Positions 20,947-30,162 are shown, numbered from the stretch's first letter. The stretch is 64,000 bases of DNA from Chitinophagales bacterium (GCA_026003335.1 BPHB01000001.1:1758591-1822590), one strand, 5' to 3'. Numbers and translations: made by a program. Notes: generated from the letters alone by a model not told the origin.

Positions 20947-20995
20947 AATCTTTTTCGTCTACCCTAAATGATTTTTACAGGGAAACTTATTTAAA

Positions 20996-21003
20996 TACCT
21001 TTG
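20996..21003 (+). promoter_or_regulatory. -7 element of the ABC1 kinase promoter
   Basis: TACCTTTG matches the Bacteroidota -7 consensus TAnnTTTG exactly and lies 29 bp before the GTG start at 21033. A TTTTT run sits where the -33 TTTG would be, so only half of the promoter is canonical. Its position just after a terminator supports it. Confidence 0.45.
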
Positions 21004-21032
21004 CAATGCCGTAAGCAGGTGTTTTCCAGGCT

Positions 21033-22721
21033 GTGATTTTCAATCAGACTTTCAGAAATATCAACCGAACACGTGAAATTATTGCCGTATTGATCAAATA
21101 CGGCTTTGAAGACATCATAGCCAATTCCACGCTGCGCAATTTTGTCCCCGAACGGATGCGGCTGTCCTGGATACGGCAAGACAAACCCGCCCTGGAATAT
21201 ACCCGGTATGAACGCATTCGCATGGTTGCCGAAGAGCTTGGCCCCACCTTTATTAAGCTGGCTCAGGTGCTCAGCAACCGGCCGGACATGCTCCCGGAAG
21301 CCCTTATCAAGGAACTGGAAAAGCTGCAGGACAATGTGCCGCCTTTCCCTTATGAACAAGTGCGTGAAATCATTCACACAGAGATGGGAGGCGAGCTGGA
21401 AGAATTCTTTGAAAATTTTTCACAAAAACCCATAGCCTCGGCATCCATAGGGCAGGTGCATCTGGCCAGTCTGAAAAACGGGCAGAAGGTAGTAGTCAAA
21501 GTACAGCGCCCTGACGTGCGCGAAACGGTAGATCAGGATATCTCTATTATAAAAGAGATTGTGTCACGCACCGAGCGCTATTTGCAACGTCAGGGCATCA
21601 TCAATGCGATGGACGTAGTGCTCGCTTTTGAACGCAGCATGCACAAGGAGATGGATTATCGCAACGAGGCCCGCAACATTGAACGTTGCCGGCAGCTCTA
21701 CCAGAATTATAAAAATTTTTACATCCCAAAGGCTTTCCGCGAGTACTCCACCGACAAGGTGCTGGTCATTGAATTTACCGATGGCTGCAAAATATCCGAT
21801 GTACAGCAGATGCGGGCATGGGGCCTTGATCCGGCAAAGGTTGCTGAAAACGGCATGAGCATTTACCTGACTATGATTTTTGAACACGGGTTTTTTCATG
21901 CTGACCCTCATCCGGGAAATGTTTTTGTTCGTCAGGATGGCGTCATTGCCCTGATAGATTTCGGCATGGTGGGCCAGCTCACCACACAAGATAAATTCAA
22001 TTTTGCAGGCATCTTCATCAGCTTTGCCAAGCAGGATGCACGCCAGATGGCCATGTATATGCGCAGGCTTTCACTGGAAGACCAGATTACTGATGACCGC
22101 CAGTTTGAATATGACCTGAACGACCTGATTGATGACTTCGCCACGCTGGATGTCAGCGAAAGCAACATCGCTGACATGATATCACGCTTGCAGAAAATTA
22201 TGTATGACTATAAAATGCGGTTCCCCGGAGGTGTGTTTTTAATTTTCCGGGCTTTTGCCATCCTGGAAGGCATTGGCAAGCAACTACATCCGCATTTTAA
22301 TACCTACGAATTTATAAAGCCCTATGGCGCCAAGCTGCTCCGGGAGCGGCTTAAACCCAAATACCTTCTTTCGGAACTGGATTATCGCATCTCTGCCATT
22401 ACGTCTTTTCTCAACACATTTCCGGGCGAAATCAGAGAGATAGTTACAAAAACCAATCGTGGGAAGCTGCATTTTGAAATTGAACATCAGGGCTATGGCT
22501 ATCTGCTGAAGAAGCTTGACAGTATCACCAACCGCATTGCCATAACGCTTATTATCGTTGCGCTGATCATCGGCTCATCTATCATCATGCTAGCCGACCT
22601 GCCGCCCCAGCTGATATCGCCATCGGGGTATCCCTATATGAGCTTGATAGGCTTATTTTCTGCTGCCGGATTATTTATCCTGCTTGCCTATGCTATTCTG
22701 CGCAGAAGGAAATATAAATAA
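21033..22721 (+). CDS. ubiB: ABC1/AarF/UbiB-family atypical kinase
   Basis: A 562-residue protein of the ABC1 family, atypical protein-kinase-like proteins linked to isoprenoid quinone synthesis. It has the signature GPTFIKLAQVLSNRPDMLP (about 70-88), the Ala-rich nucleotide loop PIASASIGQVHLA, the catalytic Lys region VVVKVQRPDVRE, the metal and catalytic motifs GFFHADPHPGNVFV (about 287-300) and LIDFGMVGQL. Two hydrophobic helices near the C-terminus (about 500-555) anchor it in the membrane. The start is GTG; no in-frame ATG precedes the conserved region. It is probably involved in menaquinone biosynthesis or homeostasis. The stop lies 1 bp before the convergent DUF445 gene end. Confidence 0.9.
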   Translation: MIFNQTFRNINRTREIIAVLIKYGFEDIIANSTLRNFVPERMRLSWIRQDKPALEYTRYERIRMVAEELGPTFIKLAQVLSNRPDMLPEALIKELEKLQDNVPPFPYEQVREIIHTEMGGELEEFFENFSQKPIASASIGQVHLASLKNGQKVVVKVQRPDVRETVDQDISIIKEIVSRTERYLQRQGIINAMDVVLAFERSMHKEMDYRNEARNIERCRQLYQNYKNFYIPKAFREYSTDKVLVIEFTDGCKISDVQQMRAWGLDPAKVAENGMSIYLTMIFEHGFFHADPHPGNVFVRQDGVIALIDFGMVGQLTTQDKFNFAGIFISFAKQDARQMAMYMRRLSLEDQITDDRQFEYDLNDLIDDFATLDVSESNIADMISRLQKIMYDYKMRFPGGVFLIFRAFAILEGIGKQLHPHFNTYEFIKPYGAKLLRERLKPKYLLSELDYRISAITSFLNTFPGEIREIVTKTNRGKLHFEIEHQGYGYLLKKLDSITNRIAITLIIVALIIGSSIIMLADLPPQLISPSGYPYMSLIGLFSAAGLFILLAYAILRRRKYK

Positions 22722-22722
22722 A

Positions 22723-23325
22723 TCAAATAAGCACCAGCCCGATCTGTATCAACCCAATCACAAAGCCGATTGCCGCACCGATTAATTCAATAAAACGGAA
22801 TTCCCTCTCCAGCACTTGCATGATGAGGCGTTCCAGCCGCTGCGGGGAAAGGTTAGAAATTTTTTCTACAATGATTTTTTCTATATCCAATTTACCTTCC
22901 ATATTGGCAATGTACTGAGCCACGATTTGCGGAGCAAGCTCATCGACCTCTTCCAGAAAATCATTTTTGAGTTTTTCTTTTGTTTTTTTTCTGATAAAAA
23001 GTGCCATCCAGGGATAATTGGCAGGGAAGGTGGTGCTCAGATAATCTTCTATCTTGGATTCAATTTTTCTGTTAATCATCTGAATATTCTCCGGATGACT
23101 GATTTGCTCCTTAATATCATGCAGGGAAAGCAGCTCTTCTGATACCAACCTCCCGATTTTTTCAGCCACAAGCTGCTGCCTTTTGGGGAAAATTCCCTGA
23201 ACTACCAATGGCCCTATTCGCACGGGGCGATATGGCCGGAACAGCATTTTCACCGCTATGTAATTGGTAAACCATCCGATAATAGCAGCTATCAGGGGTA
23301 ATGTTATTATCAGTGGGTTTGTCAT
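22723..23325 (-). CDS. DUF445-family membrane protein
   Basis: A 200-residue protein starting at ATG 23325, which overlaps the YhhN stop as ATGA; a longer upstream frame inside yhhN was rejected. Landmarks are an N-terminal transmembrane helix followed by the DUF445 signature GWFTNYIAVKMLFRPYRPV (about 17-35), then QGIFPKRQQLVAEKIG. A long helical central region (about 60-165) and a C-terminal hydrophobic helix (FIELIGAAIGFVIGLIQIGLVLI) follow. It is a membrane protein of unknown biochemical role, apparently translationally coupled to the YhhN gene. Confidence 0.88.
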   Translation of the reverse strand: MTNPLIITLPLIAAIIGWFTNYIAVKMLFRPYRPVRIGPLVVQGIFPKRQQLVAEKIGRLVSEELLSLHDIKEQISHPENIQMINRKIESKIEDYLSTTFPANYPWMALFIRKKTKEKLKNDFLEEVDELAPQIVAQYIANMEGKLDIEKIIVEKISNLSPQRLERLIMQVLEREFRFIELIGAAIGFVIGLIQIGLVLI

Positions 23326-23999
23326 CTTATTGCTTGCGCACTTCCTTTGGCAATCAAAAACTGGCCGGAAATATAGAGTGTCATAATAAAAAAGTCTGCC
23401 TGCCACAGGTGCCCTTTAAAGTAAAAGCGGTCCAAAGCAATCAAACTGTCTGAAATCATAAATAACATTGCTCCGAGCAGCACAGACTGAAAACTTCTGT
23501 AATCCACATTGCCATAACGCGCAATGGCCATGATAACCATAACCGTTATGACCAGCGCATACACTACCACCGGCAGTTTCATAGAAGCCTCCAGATGGTT
23601 AAAGATTAAAATTATCATCCCAGCGGTTAAACCTATAAATGGTAAAGCCAGCCAGGGCTTTCGCTTGAGAATCATGTCGCGCCCAGCTTCTTTGACTTCT
23701 TTGGTGAAAACACCGATATAAAGCAGATGCGTTATCAGAAAAGCACCGAGTCCGCCAAGCAAAAACAACTCATCTTTCTTCATGAGCAAAACATCTCCCA
23801 CCCATGAAAATACAAATGCACCTGTCATGATGTAATGTAATTGCGAGCGATGCCCACGGGTTGCCGATAAATACCACAGAATGAGCACCGGCATGAGCAA
23901 TGGCTTGGTAACAGAAGAGAGTATGTCATATACCAGCAATAGAGAAGCCAGGTGCAGCACCGCGACAAGAAGGTATATTTTCTGAAAAGCAGTTGTCAT
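23322..23999 (-). CDS. YhhN-family membrane protein (lysoplasmalogenase-like)
   Basis: A 225-residue polytopic protein with about eight hydrophobic helices. VTKPLLMPVLILWY (about 31-44), FSWVGDVLLM and LGAMLFMISDSLIALDRF correspond to the conserved K-P, GD and FxxSD positions of the YhhN/TMEM86 family. Known members hydrolyse the vinyl-ether bond of lysoplasmalogens; in bacteria the substrate is mostly untested. It is coupled to the DUF445 gene by a 4-bp overlap and follows gldH on the same strand after 55 bp. Confidence 0.88.
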   Translation of the reverse strand: MTTAFQKIYLLVAVLHLASLLLVYDILSSVTKPLLMPVLILWYLSATRGHRSQLHYIMTGAFVFSWVGDVLLMKKDELFLLGGLGAFLITHLLYIGVFTKEVKEAGRDMILKRKPWLALPFIGLTAGMIILIFNHLEASMKLPVVVYALVITVMVIMAIARYGNVDYRSFQSVLLGAMLFMISDSLIALDRFYFKGHLWQADFFIMTLYISGQFLIAKGSAQAIR

Positions 24000-24054
24000 A
24001 ACCCGTGTCTTTTCAATGATTTTTTAGGTGTAACTTTTTTGCATTGCCCATAAA

Positions 24055-24597
24055 TCAATTAACCGGCCTTTCGCCTGAAGTTTCCAACCGCAAACCAATA
24101 CTCATTACCGCTGGTAATTCATCCATGCGCATGATCTGCTTTATCCTGAACATATACTCTCCGGTTTTATTGAAATAGGCTCTCTCCTGAATGGGCACCT
24201 GCAGGTCACAGATATCTCCCAGACAGGTGCCATACCACCGTCCATTCTTGTCGGCAAGGGGCAGCTCTACTCTTTTCTGCAATTCCAAACCATCAGGAAA
24301 ACGCGTAGTGATATTTACCCACAGATTACTGTAAGGATAGTAGCGTGTATGCCTGATGTTGATATAGACATTATAAAGCCGGGTTGTATCTGTTATTGTC
24401 ACATGAAACTCCGGTTCGTACTTCACATTCCATGTGTATTTGGGAATATCCAGGTTCTGGTCAAAGACCTGGTTGGAATCACATGCCCAAAACAGTGAGC
24501 AGCATATATAAAATGGGAGCACTCCCCGAAGGAAGGGCTTCACAGGAAGTATTATTTTGTAAGTATTCTTAAGCATATTTAACGCAGGAAGCGTCAT
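24055..24597 (-). CDS. gldH: Gliding motility lipoprotein GldH
   Basis: A 180-residue lipoprotein. The ATG at 24597 overlaps the ricT stop (ATGA), favouring that start; ATG 24576 is the alternative and fits a shorter signal peptide. The leader ends at SLFWAC-DSN, a non-classical lipobox with Phe at -3. The mature region starts VFDQNLDIPKYTWN, the GldH family signature. It continues with a strand-rich domain (HVTITDTTRLYNVYINIRHT, NLWVNITTRFPDG). In Flavobacterium johnsoniae GldH is required for gliding and for type IX secretion-dependent functions. The holB-ricT-gldH order is one I recall from other Bacteroidota. Confidence 0.88.
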   Translation of the reverse strand: MTLPALNMLKNTYKIILPVKPFLRGVLPFYICCSLFWACDSNQVFDQNLDIPKYTWNVKYEPEFHVTITDTTRLYNVYINIRHTRYYPYSNLWVNITTRFPDGLELQKRVELPLADKNGRWYGTCLGDICDLQVPIQERAYFNKTGEYMFRIKQIMRMDELPAVMSIGLRLETSGERPVN

Positions 24598-25817
24598 GAG
24601 CCGAGATTGTTCCTTTTGTTTTTGCCTTTCCTGCGATGCCCGCCCTGATTATTGCCTGTCAGAGAGTTTCTCTCCCCGTGATTAGCCGGACGCTGCTGTT
24701 TGCGGGCTTGTTTTTTCTTTCGTCTTTTGCCAGTTGTTTGCTCCAAGGATTCCAGAGAAATATGCCCGACCAATTCATCCTGGGCACCGGAAAGGTCTTC
24801 TTTGCCTGATGTATCAGTAACCAGATCTTCCGGTTTTTCGCCTCTGGCATTCATCGCCAGGATTTCCTTTACCTGATCGAGGGTAAGGGTGTATATCTTT
24901 GAATCCTCGCGATAGGCATACATCATCAGCCGCTTCAGAATATCGGTTTTTTGCAGAAAGGCAGTGCCCTTAATGGTTTCCAGGCGATCGGCATTTTTCG
25001 GAAACTCATCAAGAGCTTCCAGATAGGTGTCTAGCTCATAATTCAAACAGCATTTCAAACGTCCGCACTGGCCGGAGAGTTTTTCCAGGTTAAGGGAAAG
25101 ATTCTGATAACGGGCAGCAGCCGTGGATACGGACTTAAACTCAGTGAGCCAGGTGGAGCAACATAATTCTCTTCCACAATCACCAATACCACCTAGGCGA
25201 CCGGCTTCCTGGCGGGCTCCGATCTGCCGCATTTCTATTTTCATTTTGAATTCCCGGGCATAGACCTTAATCAGCTCACGAAAGTCAACCCGTTCACCTG
25301 CCGTGTAATAAAAGGTAACCTTTTTATGGTCTGCCTGTATTTCCACATCGGAGACTTTCATATCCAGCTTCATATTGCGGGCAATAGCGCGGGCGCGCAT
25401 CATGATGTCGTGTTCCCGGCTGCGGGCAGCCTTCAGATTGTCCATATCCTTTTCGGAAGCTTTGGCGATAATGTTCTTCAGCTCCGAGCGGTCGCGCACA
25501 TGCTTCTTTTTCATCTGCAGCATTACCAGTTCACCGGAGAGCGTAACCTCCCCCACATCGGTCCCCATAGCTGTTTCTACCACAACAAAATCGCCCGTTT
25601 CTATAGGCAGGCCTTTTTCGTTTTTAAAAAAACCTTTGCGGCTGCCATTTTTAAAGCTCACTTCGTGGTAGTTATATTCTTCAAAGGCTGGCAAAACAGG
25701 CAGATCGGCTAGCCAGTCAAATGTGTTGAGTTTATTGCAACTGCCCGTGCGGCAGTATCCGTTATTGCGACATCCTCTCGGCAATCCGTTGCTGTCCTGA
25801 CATCCATAGCAGCCCAT
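24594..25817 (-). CDS. ricT: PSP1-domain protein RicT
   Basis: A 407-residue protein with the PSP1 C-terminal domain of RicT. In Bacillus this is a subunit of the Fe-S RicA/F/T (Y) complex that influences RNase Y-dependent RNA processing. The first 30 residues carry five cysteines (MGCYGCQ, RGCRNNGYCRTGSCNKLN). The PSP1 core (about 95-260) includes VVVETAMGTDVGEV, KVTFYYTAGERVDFREL, GGIGDCGRELCCSTWL and QCGRLKCCLNYEL, adding further conserved Cys pairs. The last 45 residues are a basic, low-complexity tail (RRKKKQARKQQR), possibly RNA-binding. It overlaps gldH by 4 bp and follows holB after 57 bp, so these genes are probably one transcript. Confidence 0.93.
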   Translation of the reverse strand: MGCYGCQDSNGLPRGCRNNGYCRTGSCNKLNTFDWLADLPVLPAFEEYNYHEVSFKNGSRKGFFKNEKGLPIETGDFVVVETAMGTDVGEVTLSGELVMLQMKKKHVRDRSELKNIIAKASEKDMDNLKAARSREHDIMMRARAIARNMKLDMKVSDVEIQADHKKVTFYYTAGERVDFRELIKVYAREFKMKIEMRQIGARQEAGRLGGIGDCGRELCCSTWLTEFKSVSTAAARYQNLSLNLEKLSGQCGRLKCCLNYELDTYLEALDEFPKNADRLETIKGTAFLQKTDILKRLMMYAYREDSKIYTLTLDQVKEILAMNARGEKPEDLVTDTSGKEDLSGAQDELVGHISLESLEQTTGKRRKKKQARKQQRPANHGERNSLTGNNQGGHRRKGKNKRNNLGS

Positions 25818-25874
25818 AGCGCATCAGCTTTAAAAAATTATTATCCGATTTATCCAAAAACTTTGCTTCCTGCA

Positions 25875-27020
25875 TCAGGCTAAAGTTACTTTATTCTGTT
25901 TTAACCGTCTTGCTACCCGCAGAGATAAACTCATGAGGAGTATTTTAGAATGCGCATTTCTTTCCGCATGGAAATGTGCCTGATTGGCCATAGCATACAG
26001 ATCGGCTATGGTTTGATGGTCGGCTATTTGCAGCAATTGCCCGGCAAGCGCTGCTTCCTCCGCATTCCATACAGGTGCAGGAGTTCCAGTGGCTTGCATA
26101 AGCAGCACCTCATGCAGAAAATGCATAAAGTGTTTAAAGAAATTTTTTTGATTCTCTCGTCCTGTGGCCGCCAGACGCTCAATCCAGTTCACTACATCCA
26201 GAGATTTTCCCGGATAGCTGCCAGGTAAACACAGCTTCATCCACTGGATAAAAAGCTGCTGTGTTTCCCCGGACAGGCGTTGAAGAAAGTGCAGGGCATC
26301 ATTGTAGTTGCCATGTGCCTGATGGGCTAAACGATGTGCTTCTTCGGCATCTACTTCATGGCATTGCTGCAAGGCTCGGGCAAGAGCTTGCGCATCCAGG
26401 GGCGGTATCTTCAAAATCTGAGTGCGGGAAACTATCGTGGGCAGAAGCAGCTCTGCGTTTTCTGCAATGAGAATGAAGACCGTTCCTTCTGAAGGCTCTT
26501 CAATCATTTTCAGCAGTGCGTTGCCTTCCCTACCCAGATATTCAGCCAACCAAATAATCACCACTTTGTAGGATGACTCAAAAGCGCGCAGGCTGAGTTT
26601 ACGAAGTATATCATGACACTCACGGATGGTGATATTAGGCTGCTTATTTTCGGCATCAAACCGCGCCATCCAGCCGGGCAAATCCAAATAAGGGTTACTC
26701 AAGACCGCCTCCCGCCAGTCGGTGATAAATTCATCACAGCGCTCCCTCTTATCTATGCGGGGAAAAGGAAAAGAGAAGTGTACATCCGGATGAATAAGCT
26801 TACGGGTCTTGTTGCAGGAAGCACATTGCCCGCAGGAGTCCGTATCACCCTGATTTTCACAAAACAGATACTGGCTAAAAGCCAATGCCAGAGGTAAAGT
26901 CCCATACCCGGCTTGCCCCAGAAAAAGCAGCGCATGAGGCACGTGCTGATTACGCACATCAGCAACAAGTTTTTGCTTCAGGGTTTCCTGCCCTATAACT
27001 TCCCCGAATAACATGAGCAT
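25875..27020 (-). CDS. holB: DNA polymerase III delta' subunit-like clamp-loader protein
   Basis: A 381-residue AAA+ clamp-loader subunit. It starts MLMLFGEVIGQETLKQKL (an in-frame ATG at 27014 is the alternative) and shows HALLFLGQAGYGTLPLALAF (about 30-48), where the P-loop lacks the Lys-Ser/Thr. A Cys4 zinc module (CENQGDTDSCGQCASC) and the conserved KVVIIWLAEYLGREGNALLKMIEEP and SRTQILKI segments follow. Delta' normally does not hydrolyse ATP, so the degenerate P-loop fits. It helps load the beta clamp at the replication fork. It is first of the holB-ricT-gldH group and divergent from queD across 102 bp. Confidence 0.92.
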   Translation of the reverse strand: MLMLFGEVIGQETLKQKLVADVRNQHVPHALLFLGQAGYGTLPLALAFSQYLFCENQGDTDSCGQCASCNKTRKLIHPDVHFSFPFPRIDKRERCDEFITDWREAVLSNPYLDLPGWMARFDAENKQPNITIRECHDILRKLSLRAFESSYKVVIIWLAEYLGREGNALLKMIEEPSEGTVFILIAENAELLLPTIVSRTQILKIPPLDAQALARALQQCHEVDAEEAHRLAHQAHGNYNDALHFLQRLSGETQQLFIQWMKLCLPGSYPGKSLDVVNWIERLAATGRENQKNFFKHFMHFLHEVLLMQATGTPAPVWNAEEAALAGQLLQIADHQTIADLYAMANQAHFHAERNAHSKILLMSLSLRVARRLKQNKVTLA

Positions 27021-27122
27021 ATGTGCTTTTAAACACCCGGGCCTGCGATGATGTCACACAGATTTTCCCGCACGCACCGGATGGGGTGAAATTACGAGAT
27101 TTGTCAGTCAAACTATGGATGT

Positions 27123-27530
27123 ATGAAAGTATCCGTTTTCCGGAAAGCCCGCTTTAATGCAGCTCATCGCCTGTATAATACAAGCTGGAGTTTTGAGCAA
27201 AACCAAAAGGTTTTTGGCCTGTGCAACAATCCGAATTTTCACGGACATAATTATGAGTTGATCGTAAGAGTTACCGGTGAAATTGATCCGGAAACCGGCT
27301 ATGTCATAGACCTGAAAATTCTCAAGGACATTATCCAGGAAGAGGTGATTGAACGCTTTGACCACCGCAATCTCAATCTGGATACTGAAGAATTTAAGCA
27401 GCTTATCCCTACGGTGGAAAACATTGCAGTAGTTATATACAATCTCCTTCGTAAACGTCTGGATAAGAAATTTGAACTTCAGATAAGGCTTTACGAAACA
27501 GAGCGCAATTTTGTGGAATATCCGGCCTGA
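27123..27530 (+). CDS. queD: 6-pyruvoyl-tetrahydropterin synthase / QueD family protein
   Basis: A 135-residue T-fold enzyme. The zinc ligands appear as the His in FNAAHRLY (near 18) and the HGHNYEL pair (about 40-46). The catalytic Cys is in GLCNNPNFHGHNY, and DHRNLNLD and PTVENIA complete the signature. The family converts dihydroneopterin triphosphate to 6-carboxytetrahydropterin (queuosine/7-deazaguanine pathway) or to 6-pyruvoyl-tetrahydropterin. The Cys spacing alone does not separate the two. No other queuosine gene lies in the window. It ends 3 bp before the convergent reductase gene. Confidence 0.92.
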   Translation: MKVSVFRKARFNAAHRLYNTSWSFEQNQKVFGLCNNPNFHGHNYELIVRVTGEIDPETGYVIDLKILKDIIQEEVIERFDHRNLNLDTEEFKQLIPTVENIAVVIYNLLRKRLDKKFELQIRLYETERNFVEYPA

Positions 27531-27533
27531 ATT

Positions 27534-28418
27534 TTATTTTGCAGAGATGCCTTGCAACTGGCGGAATGCCAGCAGCTCTTCCTCTATAGGCATAGGAATA
27601 AAACCGGCTGCGCAAGCCTTATCCGAATTAAGAGACACATCAGCCGGACGAGGCGCCAGCAACTGCAGGTCGCTCTGACGCACCGGCTCCAGCTTAGTGA
27701 GCGGAATGCCCATTACTGAAGCAATTTTTACTCCTAACGCATAGCGGGACATCCGCTGCCGGCCTCCAAGATGATATATGCCTCTGAACTTTTCAGCAGC
27801 CAACAATAATCCTTCAGCTGCGGAAATACATCCCAGCGGACTGCGAAACTCGTCCACAAACAACTTAAAAGAACCTCCTTGCTTTACCGTATTCAACAAG
27901 GCGTGCAGATGTCCCTTACTATTGCCCAGCCCTATCAGCAGTGGCAACCGGCATATAGCTGCCTGCGGATATCTTTCCCTTATTGCCCTCTCTGCTTCAG
28001 CTTTTTGTGCGCCATAATAACTGAGCGGATTTACCTCATCTTCTTCCATATAGTTTCCCTTCTGTCCGTCAAAAACCAAATCTGAGGAGGTAAAAACAAA
28101 AGGAATATCTTTTTCTGCACAAAGACCGGCTATCAAAACAGCAGCCGCAACGTTTATCTTATACGATTCTTCGGGGTGCTGCTGGCAGTAACCTGCTTCT
28201 GATATGGCTGCAGTGTGGATGACTGCCTGAGGACTTATAGCATTGAAAAGGGACTGTACTTCAGCCGGACGGGTCAGATCGGCTTTATGCAGCACCACAC
28301 CCTTGTGGTCAAAGGCTGTCTTATGCACGATTCCATGAATGCGCCATCTCCCAGCGGCAAGGTTACATATATGGCGCCCCAGCAATCCGCTGGCTCCCGT
28401 TAACATCAACCTTTTCAT
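27534..28418 (-). CDS. RmlD-like NAD(P)-dependent sugar-nucleotide reductase/epimerase
   Basis: A 294-residue extended short-chain dehydrogenase. The Rossmann motif is LTGASGLLGRHIC (GxxGxxG, about 6-18). Further landmarks are DLTRPAEVQSLF, VIHTAAISEAGYCQQHPEES, SSDLVFDGQKG and the catalytic YYGAQKAEAE (YxxxK, about 133-142). It resembles dTDP-4-dehydrorhamnose reductase (RmlD), but no other rhamnose genes are nearby, so the substrate is open. It is followed on the same strand by queD only in convergent orientation, and lies 7 bp after a lipoprotein-like gene with which it may be co-transcribed. Confidence 0.88.
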   Translation of the reverse strand: MKRLMLTGASGLLGRHICNLAAGRWRIHGIVHKTAFDHKGVVLHKADLTRPAEVQSLFNAISPQAVIHTAAISEAGYCQQHPEESYKINVAAAVLIAGLCAEKDIPFVFTSSDLVFDGQKGNYMEEDEVNPLSYYGAQKAEAERAIRERYPQAAICRLPLLIGLGNSKGHLHALLNTVKQGGSFKLFVDEFRSPLGCISAAEGLLLAAEKFRGIYHLGGRQRMSRYALGVKIASVMGIPLTKLEPVRQSDLQLLAPRPADVSLNSDKACAAGFIPMPIEEELLAFRQLQGISAK

Positions 28419-28425
28419 CCGTGCA

Positions 28426-28980
28426 TTAAACCGGATTTGACCTCTCTACAAGGTCAAAATAACCCCGGTCACATTTGTAATACCGCAATATACCATATTG
28501 TTTGCTAAAGTATACTTCACAAACGATTGAATCTGCGGTAGTGCTGGGTTCCCTAAAGACATAAACCTGCTGATATACTCTGCCATTTATACGTACTGAA
28601 TCCAGCGGGCGGGAAAGGTCAAAGGAACGATAAACATCGTTGAGCATAAAAAACTTACGGATGTCCTGCTTGTCTTTAATGAGGTAAATGCGGAAGTGCT
28701 CCTGGAGTTCCGGACTTTTTATCTCAACCTCTGCCTCCAGGGGATATTGCCTGCGCCCCTCAGAAAAATCAGAATGATATCGCACATACAGACGATGTAC
28801 TTGTCCGGCTTCGTCCGTAAAGACAAGGGTATCATTATCCCGATATACCAGCCACGAGAGCTCTTCGGAAGTAAACCCTTCCGGTGCCGGTGCACTGCAG
28901 GAGGAATACAGCATTCCACAAACAATAATGCTCCATGCTATAGCCGTTATGATCTTGCATCTTTTCTTCTTGCTTGCCAT
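28426..28980 (-). CDS. Hypothetical exported or lipoprotein-like protein
   Basis: A 184-residue protein I do not recognise. It has a basic N-terminus (MASKKKRCKI), a hydrophobic stretch (ITAIAWSIIVCGMLY) and a Cys at SSC-SAP that could be lipidated, although Tyr at -3 makes the lipobox poor. The mature region is rich in charged beta-strand-like sequence (DNDTLVFTDEAGQVHRLYVRYHS, DSVRINGRVYQQVYVF) and ends in a short domain with two more cysteines (IVCEVYF, YYKCDRGY). It precedes the RmlD-like gene on the same strand by 7 bp. No function is proposed. Confidence 0.75.
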   Translation of the reverse strand: MASKKKRCKIITAIAWSIIVCGMLYSSCSAPAPEGFTSEELSWLVYRDNDTLVFTDEAGQVHRLYVRYHSDFSEGRRQYPLEAEVEIKSPELQEHFRIYLIKDKQDIRKFFMLNDVYRSFDLSRPLDSVRINGRVYQQVYVFREPSTTADSIVCEVYFSKQYGILRYYKCDRGYFDLVERSNPV

Positions 28981-29057
28981 CGCCAGCCTGGGGAAAATAT
29001 ACTCTTAGGCGCAAAGATAATACTACGTATTTACACCTAATTAGGTTTTCTGAAATA

Positions 29058-29939
29058 TCAGGGTTGAGTATAAACAGGTCGCAATTGATAAGCCATTTTC
29101 CTGAGCAGTGCAATCAGCCCGTTTTCACCGGGCAGATGGAGGGCTCCCACTGCTATAAAGGTGGGTTGCATAGAAATTATAGAGTCAATGCGCTCAGCCA
29201 TACGCAGGTTACGCTGCACCACCAGCGCCTCATTAAACCTATCAGGATATTCAGCTTCCCTATAAAGCTCATACAAGGCTTCCAGATCCTGCTGCAGGTA
29301 GTAGCGCATAAGCTTCTCCAGCATAAGAGAATCTTCTCCTGTGTCATCCATCTGGGCAACAAGCATCCTCGCCTGATCTTTCAGGCTGATGGCCTTAAGG
29401 GCATTCAACTGTTCTTCTACCGACTCCAGGCCAATCAATTTTTTACCCTCTTCGGTAGCCTGTTGTTCAAAAAAAGCATCCATGGTGAATAGTACATCTC
29501 TTTGCATAGACTGTTTCATAAATAATGAAGCTGTAAAAACTGGCATGATGTAATCTATCACACCCGCATACATACCCAGATGAGAGGAGGCATAATCCTT
29601 TACTTTTTTATAATCTTCTTCGCTGAGAAGCATGTCCAGAGTGGTGTCTTGCATGGTAATTAATTCAATTAAGGAAAACGGGTTGTCCATAAGGGCACTT
29701 GTGAGTACTTCTACGGCTACAGCATTGCAGGCATGGAATTTTATCATTACCGAGTCCGGAAAATCATGTACCCGCTGATCACGCGTATGTATAGTGCCGT
29801 AGAGATAGGAGGGTGCCGATAAATGCGGAGCATGAATTTCCCACAGCAAGGAGGCGGGCTGGGAAATTGCCGGACATACCCACAAGGCCAGCAATATTGC
29901 AAGGCTATGTTTGATCATGGCATACCTTTTTTCTTTCAT
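29058..29939 (-). CDS. TraB/GumN-family protein
   Basis: A 293-residue exported protein. A signal peptide (IKHSLAILLALWVCPAISQ) follows an ATG at 29939 or, more simply, at 29918. The mature domain begins LLWEIHAPHLSAPSYLYGTIHTRD (the GTxH motif of the TraB/GumN family) and ends with the second conserved element FIAVGALHLPGENGLIALL. The two GxxH motifs are thought to form a metal-dependent hydrolase-like site related to the Tiki fold; activity in bacteria is largely untested. It is a single gene, divergent from prs across 223 bp. Confidence 0.88.
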   Translation of the reverse strand: MKEKRYAMIKHSLAILLALWVCPAISQPASLLWEIHAPHLSAPSYLYGTIHTRDQRVHDFPDSVMIKFHACNAVAVEVLTSALMDNPFSLIELITMQDTTLDMLLSEEDYKKVKDYASSHLGMYAGVIDYIMPVFTASLFMKQSMQRDVLFTMDAFFEQQATEEGKKLIGLESVEEQLNALKAISLKDQARMLVAQMDDTGEDSLMLEKLMRYYLQQDLEALYELYREAEYPDRFNEALVVQRNLRMAERIDSIISMQPTFIAVGALHLPGENGLIALLRKMAYQLRPVYTQP

Positions 29940-30112
29940 AAGCCGGAAGCTACAAGCCCGGATACTTCTGATGGCAGAAGGAAATAAAACATCGCGGTAA
30001 AACTAAAATTAGCCGAAGAACTCAGAAACCCGCCTCAGGCGACCATCTAAAAACTTAAATACCGTATAAAAGTTTCACTATTGCACTTTACGGAAAATAT
30101 GTCTCCGGCCAA

Positions 30113-30142
30113 TTGCCTTGCCGGGAAATTTCTATAAATTTG
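30113..30142 (+). promoter_or_regulatory. Bacteroidota-type promoter of prs
   Basis: TTG at 30113-30115 (-33 element) and TAAATTTG at 30135-30142 (perfect -7 TAnnTTTG) are separated by 19 nt, the expected spacing. The GTG start of prs lies 20 bp downstream, so the leader would be only about 14 nt. Confidence 0.7.
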
Positions 30143-30162
30143 CAATCCCTTAAAAACCCCGG

